A stretch of 64,000 nucleotides of DNA from NCBI RefSeq assembly GCF_024323335.1, contig NC_066579.1, positions 126,006,854 to 126,070,853 of the forward strand, written 5' to 3'. The position numbers and the translations under genes were made by a program. The notes below the pieces were generated by a model. That model did not search any database, had not been told where the DNA came from, and worked only from the letters and a program-made list of their open reading frames with translations. Below, in pieces: positions 1 through 12,083 of this stretch. How positions within the stretch are numbered: position 1 is the stretch's first letter; the number at the start of each line of letters is the position of its first letter. The DNA is from Lathyrus oleraceus. Taxonomy: Eukaryota > Streptophyta > Magnoliopsida > Fabales > Fabaceae.

Positions 1-470
1 CATTTTCCATTTACAACTAGGTTGACTTTCAAGTGTACAAATAATATGGCAGAATACGAAGCTTGCATTATGGGGCTTGAAGAGGCCATTGATCTCAGAA
101 TCAAGTATTTGGATGTCTATGGAGATTCATCTTTGGTTGTGAATCAGATCAAAGGTGAATGGGTGACGAATCAACCCGGTTGATACCATATAGATTATGC
201 GAGGAGGATTTCAACTTTCTTTACAAAGGTTGAGTTTTATCATATCCCTCAAGATGAAAACTGGATGGCAGATGGTCTTACAACATTAGCTTCAATGATT
301 ATGGTGAAATATTGGAATGAGGTTCCCAATTTGACTATGATGCGTCTTGATAGACAAGCTCATGTGTTCGCTGTTGAAGAAGTCAAAGATGAGAAGTTGT
401 GGTATTACGACATCAAGTGCTTCCTCCAAAGTCAGTTTAACCGTCTGGGCATCCTTGAAAGATAAGTAGA
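1..470 (+). pseudogene. Ogre A RNase H (second, archaeal-type) remnant
   Basis: The fragment reads like the second RNase H of Tat/Ogre elements, which digests the RNA strand of the RNA-DNA hybrid during reverse transcription. Visible family landmarks are MAEYEAC near base 47, VYGDSS near base 116 and the final NWMADGL block near base 260. The window starts inside the domain, so the first catalytic Asp is absent. Near base 180 there are two small deletions relative to copy B (one base, then two) that put a stop in frame and then restore it. Near base 435 another indel breaks the linker to integrase. The homologous region in B (25194-25580) is intact, so the call is firm; this copy cannot be functional. 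Confidence 0.85.
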
Positions 471-1657
471 CTTTGAAAAGATTAGCCGACATTTCTACCT
501 AAATGGTGATGTATTGTATAAGAGAAACTTTGATATGGTTCTGCTCAGATGTGTGGATAGACATGAAGTAGACCTGTTGATGGCTGAAGTCCATGAAGGT
601 TCCTTTTGTACTCATTCCAATGGACATGCAATGGCGAGAAAATGTTACGAGCAGGTTACTATTGGCTGACAATCGAATATGACTATTGCAAGTTTGTGAA
701 GAAATGCCACAAGTCTCAAATATATGTAGATAAGATTCATGTTCCTCCGACACTATTAAACGTCATTTCCTTCCCATGGCCCTTCTCCATGTGGGGAATC
801 GATATGATTGGCATGATTGAACCAAAGCGTCGAACGAACATCGTTTCATTTTGGTGGCTATTGATTACTTCCTAAAGTGGGGTTAAAGCGGCATCGTACG
901 CAAATGTAAGCAAGCAAGTTATTGTGAGGTTTGTCAAGAACAACATTATATGTCATTATGGTGTGCCAAGTAAGATCATTGCTGATAATAGATCAAACTT
1001 GATAATAACATGGTGGAAGCTCTTTGCAAGGACTTCAAGATAGCACATCATAATTCTTCTCCCTACAGACCTAAGATGAATGGGGTTGTTGAAGCTATAA
1101 ATAAGAACATCTAGAAGATCATCCAGAAGATGGTTGTGACGTATAAGGATTTGCATTAGTTTCTCCCATTTGCTTTGCACGGGTATCGTACATCCATCCG
1201 CACTTCAACAGGGGCAACCCCTTCTCTCTTTGTATATGGTATGAAAGTTGTGCTCCCGGTAGATGTTGAGATCACATCATTGCATGTGCTAATGGAAGCC
1301 AAGTTGACTGAGGTTGAATGGTGTAAGACCAGGTATGATCAGCTGAATTTGATTGAAGAGAAGAGATTAACTGCCATGTGTCATGGTCATTTATATCAGT
1401 AGAGAATGAAGAAAGCATTTGATAAGAAGGTCAGACCTCGTGTTTTCCAAGAAGGTGACCTTGTGCTCAAGAAGATTTTATCTTTCAAACCAGATTCTAG
1501 GGGAAAATGGACTCCTAATTATGAAGGCCCATATGTTGTTAAAAGAGCCTTTTCAGGCGGTGCTTTGATCCTTACAACTATGGATGGTGAATAGTTCACT
1601 CGTCCTGTGAACGCAGATGCAGTGAAGAAATACTTCGCCAAAAAAAGAAAAGAATAG
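471..1657 (+). pseudogene. Ogre A integrase, decayed
   Basis: Retroviral-type integrase, which would insert the cDNA into chromosomes. The N-terminal H-H-C-C zinc finger lies at ~590-720, but its last Cys is Ser (CHKSQ where copy B has CHKCQ). The catalytic core begins WGIDMIG near 795; the second catalytic block near 985 reads ADNRSN, followed at once by a frameshift; GVVEA supplies the Glu near 1083. The C-terminal domain shows the GPY motif and a VKRAF block at ~1525-1555 and ends at TAG 1655-1657. In-frame stops (for example near 1111, 1400 and 1592) and frameshifts break it into short pieces. The homologue in B is split by the Athila element; that in E is equally decayed. Confidence 0.88.
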
Positions 1658-2775
1658 CTCGCTAAGTTGAAAAACCGGAAGGGAAACTTAGGCAAAAAGG
1701 AGCGTCTCGGTGGATTAAAAACTTGAAAGGGCGATCCAGGAAAAAGTTAGAGACATAAAACAGAAAGATTTATCCCGATAAATTGAGTACCCCACCTTGG
1801 GGCAATTTATGCAAAAATTAGGGAATATGGCAAGTAACTGCATCCTGTTGATTCTCAGACTTGAAGACATTCTTGAGCATAATGGTCAATTTTGATTCAT
1901 CTCCCCAATAGCAGTCAGAAGTACAGTGGATATCAAGAGTTGGTAGAAGGATTGGTGATCATTGTATGCAATGTACCCCTTTTCCATGTAAATTACCATT
2001 TCAACTTTGTCAAGATCTACGGAGTCTTTTCATTTACAGACTACCATTCCATTAAATAAAGTTGAGCTTTTATCCAAATGTTTCTACTCTTATTTAATTC
2101 AGCCAAATAGTTTTAAATTTTATTATGATCATTTTTGAAAATTAATTTTTTTTAATCAAAATCATGTTTTCTTAAACATATAAAAGCATTAATTTTAAGA
2201 AATCGATTTCATTTAAAAGGAGTATCAACAACGGTTCGAAAGCAGTAAGCCCTAAGTGTGGAGCATTATTGGTTTCTCCCCAAGTAGTAGGCGCGATTTC
2301 TCTTTCATCCCCGACAACATTGATCAACACTTGGTGTTTGTTGATTTCTCCAGACGATTATTTCTCCGTCATCTCCAGGTGAGTTGGTTGATTATTCCCC
2401 AGCCAAATTTATATTTGGTCTCCAGCAGAGTTAGAACATTTCGTGGTTCCAGCAGGCCTTTGGTTTCCTCACCAGTCGCCATCAGATTCGCTCCCAGTCA
2501 GAGTTTCCTCCTGGTTTCTAAGCAGTTATTTGTGTTTATCCCCTGCATTAGTTATGTCCCATTTGATATGGTGTTGACCTAAAATTCCCCGCAGAGTTGA
2601 TAACACTTTTCCTCAGCATATCTTCTCCTTCCCCTGCTAGGGTTGAGCCTTTGGGATGTTGATTTCTCTTTTATCCAATAGTTGTTTCCCTCTTTTGTGG
2701 ATTGGCTGAGAATTGTATCGATGGTTTAAATCAGCGACATTTTGTATCCTTTGTGATTGTTTTGTCAGCATAATC

Positions 2776-2817
2776 ATCATATATACATATACATATACAT
2801 ATACACTCATATAATTT
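2776..2817. repeat. CATATA microsatellite in Ogre A 3' UTR
   Basis: Imperfect array of CATATA/TACATA units. The same site in Ogre B is at 39900-39942 with almost the same sequence; in Ogre E (55587-55622) it has become a pure TA run. Confidence 0.9.
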
Positions 2818-3242
2818 CATTGTTGCATCATTGCGCTTTGAGACTCATTCCTGTAATTCTTATTCTCTGCTATGGTAGTACCTTATCCCCATACAAGTTT
2901 GGTGTCTGTCCTCCTTCAATTGTAGAGTGTCAGCCCTTAAGCAGAAAGACTTTAACCTTTCTCCTTTCCCCACTGAGTTATTTCCTCGTGGATAATGATC
3001 GTTTCAGCTTCCTCCCTAGTTGATTATCTGGATGGAACCGCTCCCCTTGAGTTATATCCTCATTGGGTAGAGTTTTGATTGACCGTTTCTTTCTAGATAT
3101 TGCCTAGATAGATATTTTTGGTCCCCTGAGAGTTTATTACCCAGTAACTGGTAGTATTCTCCTTAGTGGGAAGTTTGTTACTTCTTGCCCAATACCCGGC
3201 AAAAGTAACATTGTTTCTCCCCAACGGATTCGTTTTCACGTT

Positions 3243-4140
3243 TCCCCAGGAAGTATATCCTTGATATGCTCATCCTAACCGATGATGGATATTTTCTTCT
3301 ATTGCTTTGAGTTTATCCTTGATATGATCATCCTAACCGATGACGGATATTCTCACCTTTGGTATTTTACCTAGTAAAAAGGTAGTTGTAATCCCTATTT
3401 TATTTCCCAGAGAGTTAATCCTTGATATGTTCATCCTAACCGGTGAAAGGTTTTCTTTCCTTTGAGTCTATCCTTGATATTTTTACTTCAATCAGTGACG
3501 GATATTCTCTCCTTTGTGGTCTTCTGCCCAGTAACTGGTAGTTGTAAATTCTGCATTTTTCTTCTTTGCAAAGTTTATCCTTGATATTTTCACTTTAACC
3601 GATGATGGATATCCTTTTGTGGTCGTCTATCCAGTAATTGATAGATGTAATCCATATTCTTCCCCTTGGAGTCTATCCTTGATATGTTCATCTTAACCGG
3701 TGATGGATATTTCTCTTTGATGGTATTCTATCCAGTATTCGATATATATAATTCCTACTTTTCATTCAGGTGGTTTATCCTTGATATGTTCATCTTAACC
3801 GATGACGGGTATCCTCCTTAATATCCCCAGACAAGTTTATCCTTGATATGTTCATCCTAACCGGTGACAAATTTTCTTTCCTTTGAGTCTATCCTTAATA
3901 TGTTCACTTTAATTAGTGACGAATATTCTCTCCTTTGTGGTCTTCTGCCTAGTAATCGGTAGTTGTAAATCCTATTTTCGACTTTTCCCCAGCAAGTATA
4001 TTCTTACTCAGTAACCGGTAATGAATATGTCTCCCGGCGGCCCTCAGTGAGTCATCCTTGATATGTTTTCCCTAACCGGTGACGAATGTCCTCTTTGTCA
4101 GATTTTTATTATCCTCGTACCCAGTAACCGGTAGTGGATA
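3243..4140 (+). repeat. Degenerate ~50/100-bp tandem repeat, Ogre A 3' UTR
   Basis: About ten copies of a core reading ATCCTTGATATGTTCATCC followed by TAACCGGTGACGGATAT, spaced ~50-105 bp apart. Many alternate with a second core, CCCAGTAACYGGTAGTTGTAA. Copies start near 3258, 3315, 3418, 3471, 3579, 3676, 3777, 3839, 3893 and 4048. Ogre B and E have matching arrays. Confidence 0.9.
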
Positions 4141-4624
4141 AATATTTCTGCTCCTCCTGTGTTGAAGTTTATTTCTTCCCCAATTGAGTTAACTGCGTAT
4201 TTCCTTAGTGAAATCGCTTTTCCTGCATGAGTCGAGTATTTCAGTTTTGTGCCGATCTACCTATTTCCCCTGCAGGCGCCCTTTGTTTTCCCCGGCTGAG
4301 TCTTTCCATTTTCATGGAATTCCTCTAGTCCCCCAGTTGTTTTAAGTCGTAACCTGACCTACGCACAACCCTTTTCCCCAGAGTATCTATCTCCCTAGTG
4401 AGTTTTCCTTAGGGAAATGCATTATACTCCTGTGGACTTTCAGTCTCTCCGGATTCTTTTCCTTTGTGGCAACATTTCCCTATAAATATTTATTTTAACA
4501 TTCATATCATATGCATCATGAGGTCTCTTAGGGACCAAAATTTGTTTTTACATGTTGTTATTTAAGCCCACTCTACTGAGTCGATACAAAGATTTTAACC
4601 TTCACCTCCTCAGTTAGAATGTCC

Positions 4625-4639
4625 TTAAATAGGGGCAAC
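4625..4639 (+). other. Polypurine tract of Ogre A
   Basis: CTTAAATAGGGGCAAC lies directly before the TGTAAG of the 3' LTR. The purine core AGGGG is the expected primer for plus-strand synthesis. The same tract precedes the LTRs of B (41789-41804) and E (57330-57345). Confidence 0.75.
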
Positions 4640-7600
4640 TGTAAGACCCCAATTTTGACCCTAAGATCCCTCATGCTACCTCATCATCTGCATTAACATT
4701 GGGATCATACTTTGGCATCCTCCTTACCCCTCTTTCATTGGGTCTGTTTTGGGAGAGATCACCAAGCACCATGAGATTGTATCATACTTGTTATTTTGTC
4801 CTTTACTAACCAAAAAACCAAAAATATGTCTTTGTATTTGTCTAACTCTTTTGTAGGTAGGGCATGATCACCATTGATCTATCAAGTTCACATCTAGGAT
4901 TTAAGACCTTCATTGCTAAGAGCTCAACCAAGGAATGCTTCACAATGGTTCTAGGCATCATATATGAGTCCCATTGATCTCTACATATTATTTTGATCAA
5001 GCATTCTTCAAGAGTTTGGAGTGGGTTTGCCTTGGAAACCCCAGTGCATCTGGGTATCTAGAGTAACTTCTTCAACAAGCTACTTCACCCATTGATCAAA
5101 TATTTCAATATGGATTCTAGAATTTCATCATATTATGCATATATGATCTCCCATAAGCCTAAAAAGTCTAGAGAATTGCAAGTTAGCAAGTTGGTTGATG
5201 GTGGTTGGCCAGATGAATTCATCTAATCAAAATTGGGTCTCCCTAAACCCTATCTCCTACAATTTTCATCATATGAAATTATTCCAAGAGAAAATTTACT
5301 CTAAATAACATTCCAAACAACTTTATGTTGAGGTCTAGAGCTAGTTTTGCTTGGAAATTTTTTTATATTGAAAGATTATAGGTCATATTGTCTAAACCCT
5401 AATTTGAAAGTCAACTTCCCAAGGCTATAACTTGCTCAATTTTTATGATGTGAAATATTTCCAAGTTTCACAATCAAATCCAGAGTGTCTACTTCAAATT
5501 TATGTTTGGAGGAAGAGCTAAATCAACTTTTATGAGGATGTGATATGAGGATACATTATAGGTCATTTTGGACCAATACCATTGAACAAGTGATTTTCAT
5601 CAACTTCAAAAATGCATAACTCATTCATCCCAAATCCAAATGAGGTCAAATTTTGACCATTTTGAAGTTTTTTGAAAGGGGGATGCAACTTTTATGAAGA
5701 CACTTTTCTCAGTTGGAGCTCACATAAAAGTTAGCCAAGGTGGAATAATTGAATATATGGCTTGACACTTAGAAAACATTTTGACATGTTATAATTTCCA
5801 AACTTCCACCTCAAAATTCACCATGATACAAGTTCCAAATGGAAAATTTTTCAACATAAGAGGTCTTCCTCTTGATCTAACCTTTCCAAAGAGTCCAAAT
5901 TTGGTTATTTTGGACAAACTTTGAGGGGTCTGCGCATGGCTTGAACAGGGTTGTATCAGTTGGCAAGAATCATGTTTCAAACATCAATACATATTTGCCT
6001 TGCATCATAGTTCTCATTCAGACTTCATTTCACTTACATTTGGACCTAATTGAGTTGCTTCATGGGCCTGTGCATGCCCATGCAAGCGTGCACTTCACAT
6101 TGCCAATTTTGGAAGCATTTTCAAGTGTGCAAATATCACTTACATTTTTCTATAAATAGAGGTCCCTTGCATCAGTTTGAAGGACCTTGCGTGCCATCTT
6201 TGCCTCCAACCATTGAAACCCTCACAATTCAAAGGAAAACGTGATAAATTTCACTTGAAATTTGAGTTTGAATCTCACTATTTGGAGATTCAAGAACTCC
6301 AGGATCCAGAGTCTTGTACCATTCCTAATCTACTTCTGTAAGCTCCATAAGCAAGATCAAGCACGAATTGTAGCAAAAGAGATCCAGTTCTGCACAACAT
6401 TGAAGGTATTTTCAAGATTTTTCTTTTATTCGATTCTCCCTCAATTCTCATCAATTATCTTGGATCCTTGGTTGTCTGAAGTCCTACCAATGTAGGCAAG
6501 AAGATCGAGTTGCTTTGAGGTCAAATCGAAGCAACTCAATTCATACACCTCAAAATTCAACTTCATGTATCTCTTAATATACTTGGAGTTAGGTTAAGTT
6601 TAGGTGATATTCATGATTTACGCCATTTTTTTTAAGATCATGTCCTCCTTTTTCATTTATGTGATGGTGATGAGGGAACCAGTCCGGCCAGGGTCATCGG
6701 AGACGATGATCGGCACTTTGCTCCGGCGATGCGTTGGATGTGTTCTGAGCCATTTGATCAATTCAAATCATTGTAATCTTGAACGTTCCTTTTGAATACC
6801 AAACGTGTGACCCGCTGACTCAAGCATATCATGAAACGCGCGTTTTCCACCACTTGATCTGCCACCTCAATTAATAAGGGAGATCAAGTGGTCCACGTTT
6901 TTCAAATTTAATTGATTTTCATTTTATTCCTTTATTTTCATTAATTCATATTAAATTTAATATTGATCCAAAAAATATGAGAGTTTCACAAAAAAAAATT
7001 AAATAAAGTCCTCTTTCACTTTCTGAATTAAAATTATTTTTGAATCATTATTAATATTTTTCATGATTTAATTGATTTTATGAATATTTTTAATTGTTTA
7101 AAAATGCTTTTAAGTTTCCAAAAATTCTGAAAATTTTTCTCCAAGGTCCTTTGACCTTGTTTGACCTATGATAAATCTCATGGCCATTTCTTTGGTGTTT
7201 TGATGAGGTTTTAGGAATTTGACAAACCATATTTAATTTAATGCATTATTTTTATTATTTTTAATTGATTAAATGCCAAATAAGTTGTCTAGAGCCATTT
7301 TAATTGACTTTGTGAGTTTGACTTGTGTTGTTGGCCCTTGATCAAGGTTGATTTGACTTTGTTAGGTTAAGATCATTGGATTTAGGGGATTGATGGAATG
7401 TACATTCCATCTCCCAAAATGAATGAATTGTCTTAACTTGGTAAAAGTCCTCCTTTGTCCAATTTTTGTTTTATCCATTCTCCCTCCCTCTTCATCTCAT
7501 TCCCATTCTTTATGCATTCATGTCATGCACCTATAATGTCTCTATATCCTATGGCTAGTTGATTGCAAAATCAACATAAGTATGGATGAGATTAGGTCCC

Positions 7601-9328
7601 CCACTTTGCATATTCTTTTGTGTGTGGTATGTTTCATGAGCATAGTTCATCATACTATGTCTAATATGCATTAACACCAAAATTCTATTGCCCGATCTTA
7701 AATAGTTGTGACTTCTACATAAGTCCAATTACGATTGCTTAACATAGCGCTAAATTTGTGACACAAAAAGGCATAGCATTCTTGTTAGTGAGTTGTAAGT
7801 CTCCCCTCTTTCATGGTATTGTGTGGAAACTTGGCCTTTTTTCTTCCTTTAGAAGATGTCTTGGTTCAAGGATCCATGCTTGTGATAAGTGGGTTGAGTG
7901 TTCTCCAAAGAATGACTTAAACAAAACAAAAGCAAAAGTAATACTAACTTCTAACTCATTAAAAACTACCATTTAATTTCAAGTCATTTACTTTTAATGC
8001 ACTTTAATTTTTAAGCCTTATTCATTTTCCATTAGTCATACCATTCAAGTTTATAATGTTAATGTCATTTTCACTTTGTCTACTTGGACCATATTTTATG
8101 ATATTGGGATTGTGTATATTGTGATTTATTTGTGTGGTCTTTTGACCTTAATGTACATAATAAGAACAAAACCCTAAAAAATATGTTATATGGACTGTTA
8201 GTTTGATCTGAGACAATTGGACTTAGAATTTAGGCAACATTCCCTATGCAAAGGACTTGGCCAATGCCAACTTTCATGAGACCAAATGCTTTTGAATTGA
8301 AACTTTATCTGATACATCATTGGAGATCTATTTAAGTTAATCTGCAAAATGATCATTGTGAAGCTGTTATTATGAACCTGTGACTTATGCCATCTTGGAA
8401 GTCATTTGATACATGAGAAATTTTGGAGAAGATCATGGAGTTGCAAATCTTGGATTTGGATATCTTTATTTGATGCATTTCTCTTCAACTTGCTATTTGT
8501 GTATTGACTGTTGTGTGATTCTGAAGTCCAAGGGAAATATGGGTTTCTATATGACATTCTTGTCTATTGGATTGTAGCCCATTGGTCAGATCTTTTCAAC
8601 TCTCAACTTTTAAATTTATGCTTAAGATTAGTCTCTTCATCTCCTCCCCATTTATTTAATTTCAAAATCTCTCCCTCCTTTTAAAATATTCTTTGCTTGT
8701 GACTGTTTTCTAAACTTTGACCTTATTACAAACTAGAAACTCTGGCCTTATGCCATTTCATTTTTTAAATAAATTTTTTTCTTAATCAAACTTGTAAATA
8801 AATTTAACTATACTTGACTTAAAATTTCAAAAGCCAAAAACAACTAACACTCATTCAAACCATTTTAGGCCCTTATGCCTTCCAAACATAAATTCTTATT
8901 AAAAGCAATGCATTCACTTTGAAATTGATACCACAAACTACGAGGTTTTGATCCCTCATTTTTATGTTGGTACGTAGGCACAAGTCTGAAGGTCTTGTCA
9001 AGCACAAAAATATAGTTAATGAGTTCTTTTCTCATCCCCACACTCTTTTTATTTGCAAACATCATTTGTATAAAAATACATATGCACACAAGAAAGGGCT
9101 CCCTAGGAGTACCTAGGAAATTTGGGTGCTAACACCTTCCCTCTGTGTAACCAACCCCTTACCTGTAATCTCTGGCATTTTATTAATTTTGATTTAAAAA
9201 CTTCTTATTTTGGAGTTTTGTTCGTACTTTTCCCTTTTCCCTTGGAAACAATAAAAGTGTGGTGGCGACTCTGATATTATTGACGTCTAGCTTATCCATA
9301 GCTTGATGGTCATGAATTTACCGCTACA
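4640..9328 (+). repeat. Ogre A 3' LTR (4.69 kb)
   Basis: Begins TGTAAGACCCCAATTTTGAC and ends TTACCGCTACA, so it has the TG...CA ends of an LTR. A TATA box (TATAAATA) is at 6151-6158, about 1.5 kb in, at the same offset as in the LTRs of B and E. The U5-side block near 9095-9328 contains GGGCTCCCTAGG, ACACCTTCCC, an AATAAAA signal (9249) and GTGGCGACTC, all shared with the other Ogre LTRs and with the 2 kb solo LTR. Short open frames inside are not conserved between copies. Confidence 0.92.
6151..6158 (+). promoter_or_regulatory. TATA box of Ogre A LTR
   Basis: TATAAATA in the context TTTTTCTATAAATAGAGG. The three other Ogre-type LTRs carry a TATAAATA at the matching place (43296, 58816, 63352), so it is the likely start region for genomic RNA. 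Confidence 0.75.
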
Positions 9329-10820
9329 GGAGCAACTGCTCCACCATATTAAATTCTCTTTTCTTTATCAAACGGAGTACCTCATCATCATCATTAGGCT
9401 TCAAAATGTTGGACTCACCAGACTGACATCTTGGAGCGCTAACCGGATTCACCACATGCACATCTACCTTCTTACTGACACCCTCTACATCCTTCGGGAA
9501 CACAGGCCTAAAAGCACGAACACCACGGGTCCCCTTCGTTACATCAGCAATACTCACAACAGAACTGGTCATAGGAAATAGAACCTCTTGACCATTCTCT
9601 AACATAGTCACATTATTCTGATACGAAACAACTCTATCGAATGCGTACGGGACTGGACCCGCTAACCGTATTACCAACAGCGATACCGATCTGTTGACGT
9701 TGTTACTGCTGCTTCTATCAAAATGAATTACCACCCTCTCTGGTGTCTTGAACACTGGTACTATTACATTGACATCATATATGTCCCTTGATTGTTGAAT
9801 CTGAATCACATTCTCGTCCATCAACCTCTGGATATCTCTCTTGGAAACTGAACACCCATGGGGGTTCACACTGCAAATTGCACAACTGTTTGGATCATGC
9901 TCGCAATCACTAATAATGCACAAGGTATTATGCATATCAACCAAAGATCGACGAATACGTCACACATCAAAAACACCGGAAACTCCCTAGACAGCCATCT
10001 ACCATGTTGATAGAAGAATTACCATGAGCAGGCAATTGGTTTGCCTTAACATTCGGCGCAGGGTACTCAAAGGACATCATCCCATTCTTCACTAGCTTCT
10101 GGACCTCGTATTTCAGCGGGTAGCAGTTCTCAATATCATGGCCAGGAGCCCCTTGATGAAAGGCATAATGAAGCTCTGGCTTATACCACCATGGAAGTGG
10201 TTCTGGAATTTGCGGTGAATTTCTTGGTCGGAGAAGGTTCTTGAGAACCAAAGATAGGTACAATTCAGCATAAGACATAGGAATCGGATCGAAAGAGACC
10301 TTCTTTCTCTCAAAGTTCTGTTGTTGTTGATTATTGTTGGTGTTGGTGTTGTTGTTGTTGTTCTTTGTTGTGGCTCTTGTTGACATTGTTGTTGAACTGG
10401 TACTGATTGATGTTGTTGGAAAACACTGGAATAGCAAATGATACTTGATGATGGTGTTGACAGGGTTGCAGACTTCTTTTGACACGAGGCCTCCTCTGCC
10501 TCCCAACTGATACTGGATTGGCTTCAGCTTCCTTCTTCTTAGTGAAACTGTTACCATACCTCTTGCTCGAAGGTACCTCTTCTTTAGACAACCGTCCCTC
10601 ACAAACACCTTCTTCTAATCTCATCCCCATATTTACCATCTCGGTAAAATCACTGGGGGCACTAGTAATCATTCGCTCATAGCAAAATGAGCTTAGGGTC
10701 TGAGAGAGAAAGATCTTAGTCATCTTTTTCTTCCAATGGAGGGGTAATCTGAGCGGCTAACTCTCTCCATCTCTGGGCATATTCCTTAAACGTCTACTTG
10801 TCCTTCTGAGACATTGACCT
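9329..10820 (-). pseudogene. Ogre C gag / pre-protease fragment
   Basis: Reads right to left as the middle of an Ogre gag-pro ORF. The retrotransposon gag segment lies at ~10820-10620 (SAPSDFTEMVNMGM, then a LSKEE block). An Asn/Gln-rich linker follows at ~10400-10320, then a knuckle-like CAFHQGAPGHDIENC pattern near 10160-10115, and a conserved linker ending FNMVEQLL at 9330. Relative to copy D (49.86-48.36 kb, minus) it is collinear but shifted between three frames, with breaks near 10615, 10335 and 9950. The left end is cut by the LTR of Ogre A and the right end joins the plus-strand copy B, so protease and everything after it are missing. Gag would form the particle that packages element RNA. 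Confidence 0.87.
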
Positions 10821-10825
10821 CAACC

Positions 10826-11115
10826 GGTAGTGCATCCAATTAGAGCTCCAAAGTTCCAGTCTGGTAAATCCAGCGGTTTGAAGCCTAATGATGATGATGA
10901 GGTACTCTGGTTGATTAAGAAGAGTGAGTTCAATATGGCGGAGCAGTTGCTCCAAACTCCCTCCAAAATTTCAGTGTTGTCTCTGCTCATGAACTCTGAA
11001 GCGCATAGAGAAGCATTGCAAAAGGTATTGGAGCAAGCGTATGTAGAGCATGATGTGATGGTTGACCAGTTTGATCATATTGTGGATAACATCACTTCCT
11101 GCAATAATTTGAGCT
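10826..11115 (+). pseudogene. Ogre B gag-pro, segment upstream of protease
   Basis: Encodes the conserved Ogre linker before the protease: KPNDDDEVL, NMAEQLLQTPSK, SLLMNSEAHREAL and QFDHIVDNITS are visible in order and match copy D at 48470-48190 (minus). The frame is open from ~10830 to the copia insertion point at 11115/11116, then resumes at 22421 with the next codons of the same ORF (FCDEELPEEG block in D). The start is not a real initiation site: the sequence enters from the inverted join near 10820. The function of this linker is not known. Confidence 0.85.
11111..11115. repeat. Target site duplication GAGCT (left, copia)
   Basis: GAGCT directly precedes the TGAAATTC end of the copia element and is repeated exactly at 22416-22420 after its CCAACA end. 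Confidence 0.95.
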
Positions 11116-12068
11116 TGAAATTCTGGTATCAGATATGACATGTCGAAGTTAATGTCACGACACTAATATATGAACAATATAAACAGGATAAAAGATAAAG
11201 AAACAAAAGTACAAGTGACACAAGAAATTGTTAACCCAGTTCGGTGCAAACTCGCCTACGTCTGGGGGCTACCAAGCCAGGAAGGAAATCCAGTAAATAG
11301 AATTAGTTCAAAGACTCTCAGTAAACAACTTCAGGTTATAGTCTTTTCACCTAATCTCTACCCGTGTGACTTCTATCTAAGAACTCTTAGATAAGAGACC
11401 CTACTCACTCCCCCTCAATTACAACAGTGATGTAAAAACAAATATTACAAAGAAAGAAGACACTCTTCAAGAACACATACTTGATCTTGCTTAAAAGCTT
11501 CAACCAAGTAAACACACACTCATGCTTCAAAGCTTAGAGTGGACAAATTACAACATAAAAGTCAGTCCAATTCAATCATCAATAAGATGAATGAGTGGCT
11601 CACAATACACAAGCACACACAAGACTAAAACCCTTATCTCTCTCACTATTTTGTTCGTTTTCTTGTGTGTTAAAACCAGGTCTTCCATGCCCTTTAAATA
11701 GAAGTTTTTGAATGGGCTTGGACATCATAAAACCCTAAATCTATTTTCCTTTCATATCTTCTTAACAGCTGATCATCTTATTGGAAAATAAATCAATGGT
11801 TTTAATTACTGCTTGAATGGCGTGTTCAATCTCAACATCAATCACACACAGATTTGCATGAAAAGCACAATCATAAGATAAATAACATTCAGACTGAATG
11901 TTCTGTATACACATGTCTTAACATCGGGTCTGACATCTCAGCTAAATCCTGCACACCCATATTTAAATACCCTGCAAGAAACTGATATCTCATGTCAAGA
12001 TAACACTTGTGACAACTTGTGAAAACTCTAGGTTTTACCAAAATTGATGCCAACACATAGAACCAACA
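11116..12068 (-). repeat. Copia 3' LTR
   Basis: 953 bp. On the minus strand it starts TGTTGGTTCTATGTGTTGGC and ends GATACCAGAATTTCA. It pairs with 21459-22415; by eye the first ~230 bp differ at about a dozen sites (~95% identical). Confidence 0.95.
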
Positions 12069-12083
12069 AACTCCCCCTTTGGC
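12069..12083 (-). other. Copia polypurine tract
   Basis: On the minus strand GCCAAAGGGGGAGTT lies immediately before the TGTTGG start of the 3' LTR, the expected position of the plus-strand primer. Confidence 0.88.

Larger units (their letters stand above)
1658..4639 (+). other. Ogre A 3' untranslated region
   Basis: Non-coding stretch between the integrase stop and the polypurine tract. It starts with a block conserved in B (38827 on) and E (54494 on), including GCGTCTCGGTGGATT and CCCCACCTTGGGGCAATTTATGC (the latter a short inverted repeat, CCCCAccttggGG-like). It then runs through a T/C-rich, CCCC-punctuated region carrying a CATATA microsatellite and about ten copies of a degenerate repeat. 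The open frames seen here are C/T-rich and not conserved between the three copies, so I do not call genes. Long, rapidly changing 3' UTRs are typical of Ogre elements. Confidence 0.8.
1..9328 (+). mobile_element. Ogre A: 3' part of a Ty3/gypsy Ogre (Tat) element
   Basis: This is the right-hand part of an Ogre-type element; its left end lies outside the window. In order it shows an archaeal-type RNase H remnant, integrase, a 3 kb non-coding 3' region with tandem repeats, a polypurine tract and a 3' LTR beginning TGTAAGACCCC and ending CCGCTACA. The same order recurs in Ogre B (25.2-26.4 and 38.4-46.4 kb) and Ogre E (52.9-61.8 kb). The base after the LTR (9329) lies inside a minus-strand Ogre gag-pro fragment, so A inserted into copy C; GGAGC at 9329-9333 would be the right-hand target duplication. 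Its partner lies off the window. Confidence 0.9.

Noticed and set aside
2256..3023. Open frames of 88-108 codons in the Ogre A 3' UTR
   Set aside because: C/T-rich composition, not conserved in the same region of Ogre B and E, and overlapping the microsatellite.
3243..4140. CRISPR-like look of evenly spaced repeats
   Set aside because: Units are degenerate, spacers are also repeated, the DNA is plant retroelement, and the same array lies in three Ogre copies.
9303..9581. Plus-strand ORF spanning the end of the Ogre A LTR
   Set aside because: Crosses an insertion boundary into antisense gag-pro; chance frame.
10320..10400. TTG/GTT-rich run as a separate microsatellite
   Set aside because: It encodes the Asn/Gln-rich linker of Ogre gag, also present in copy D, so it belongs to the ORF.
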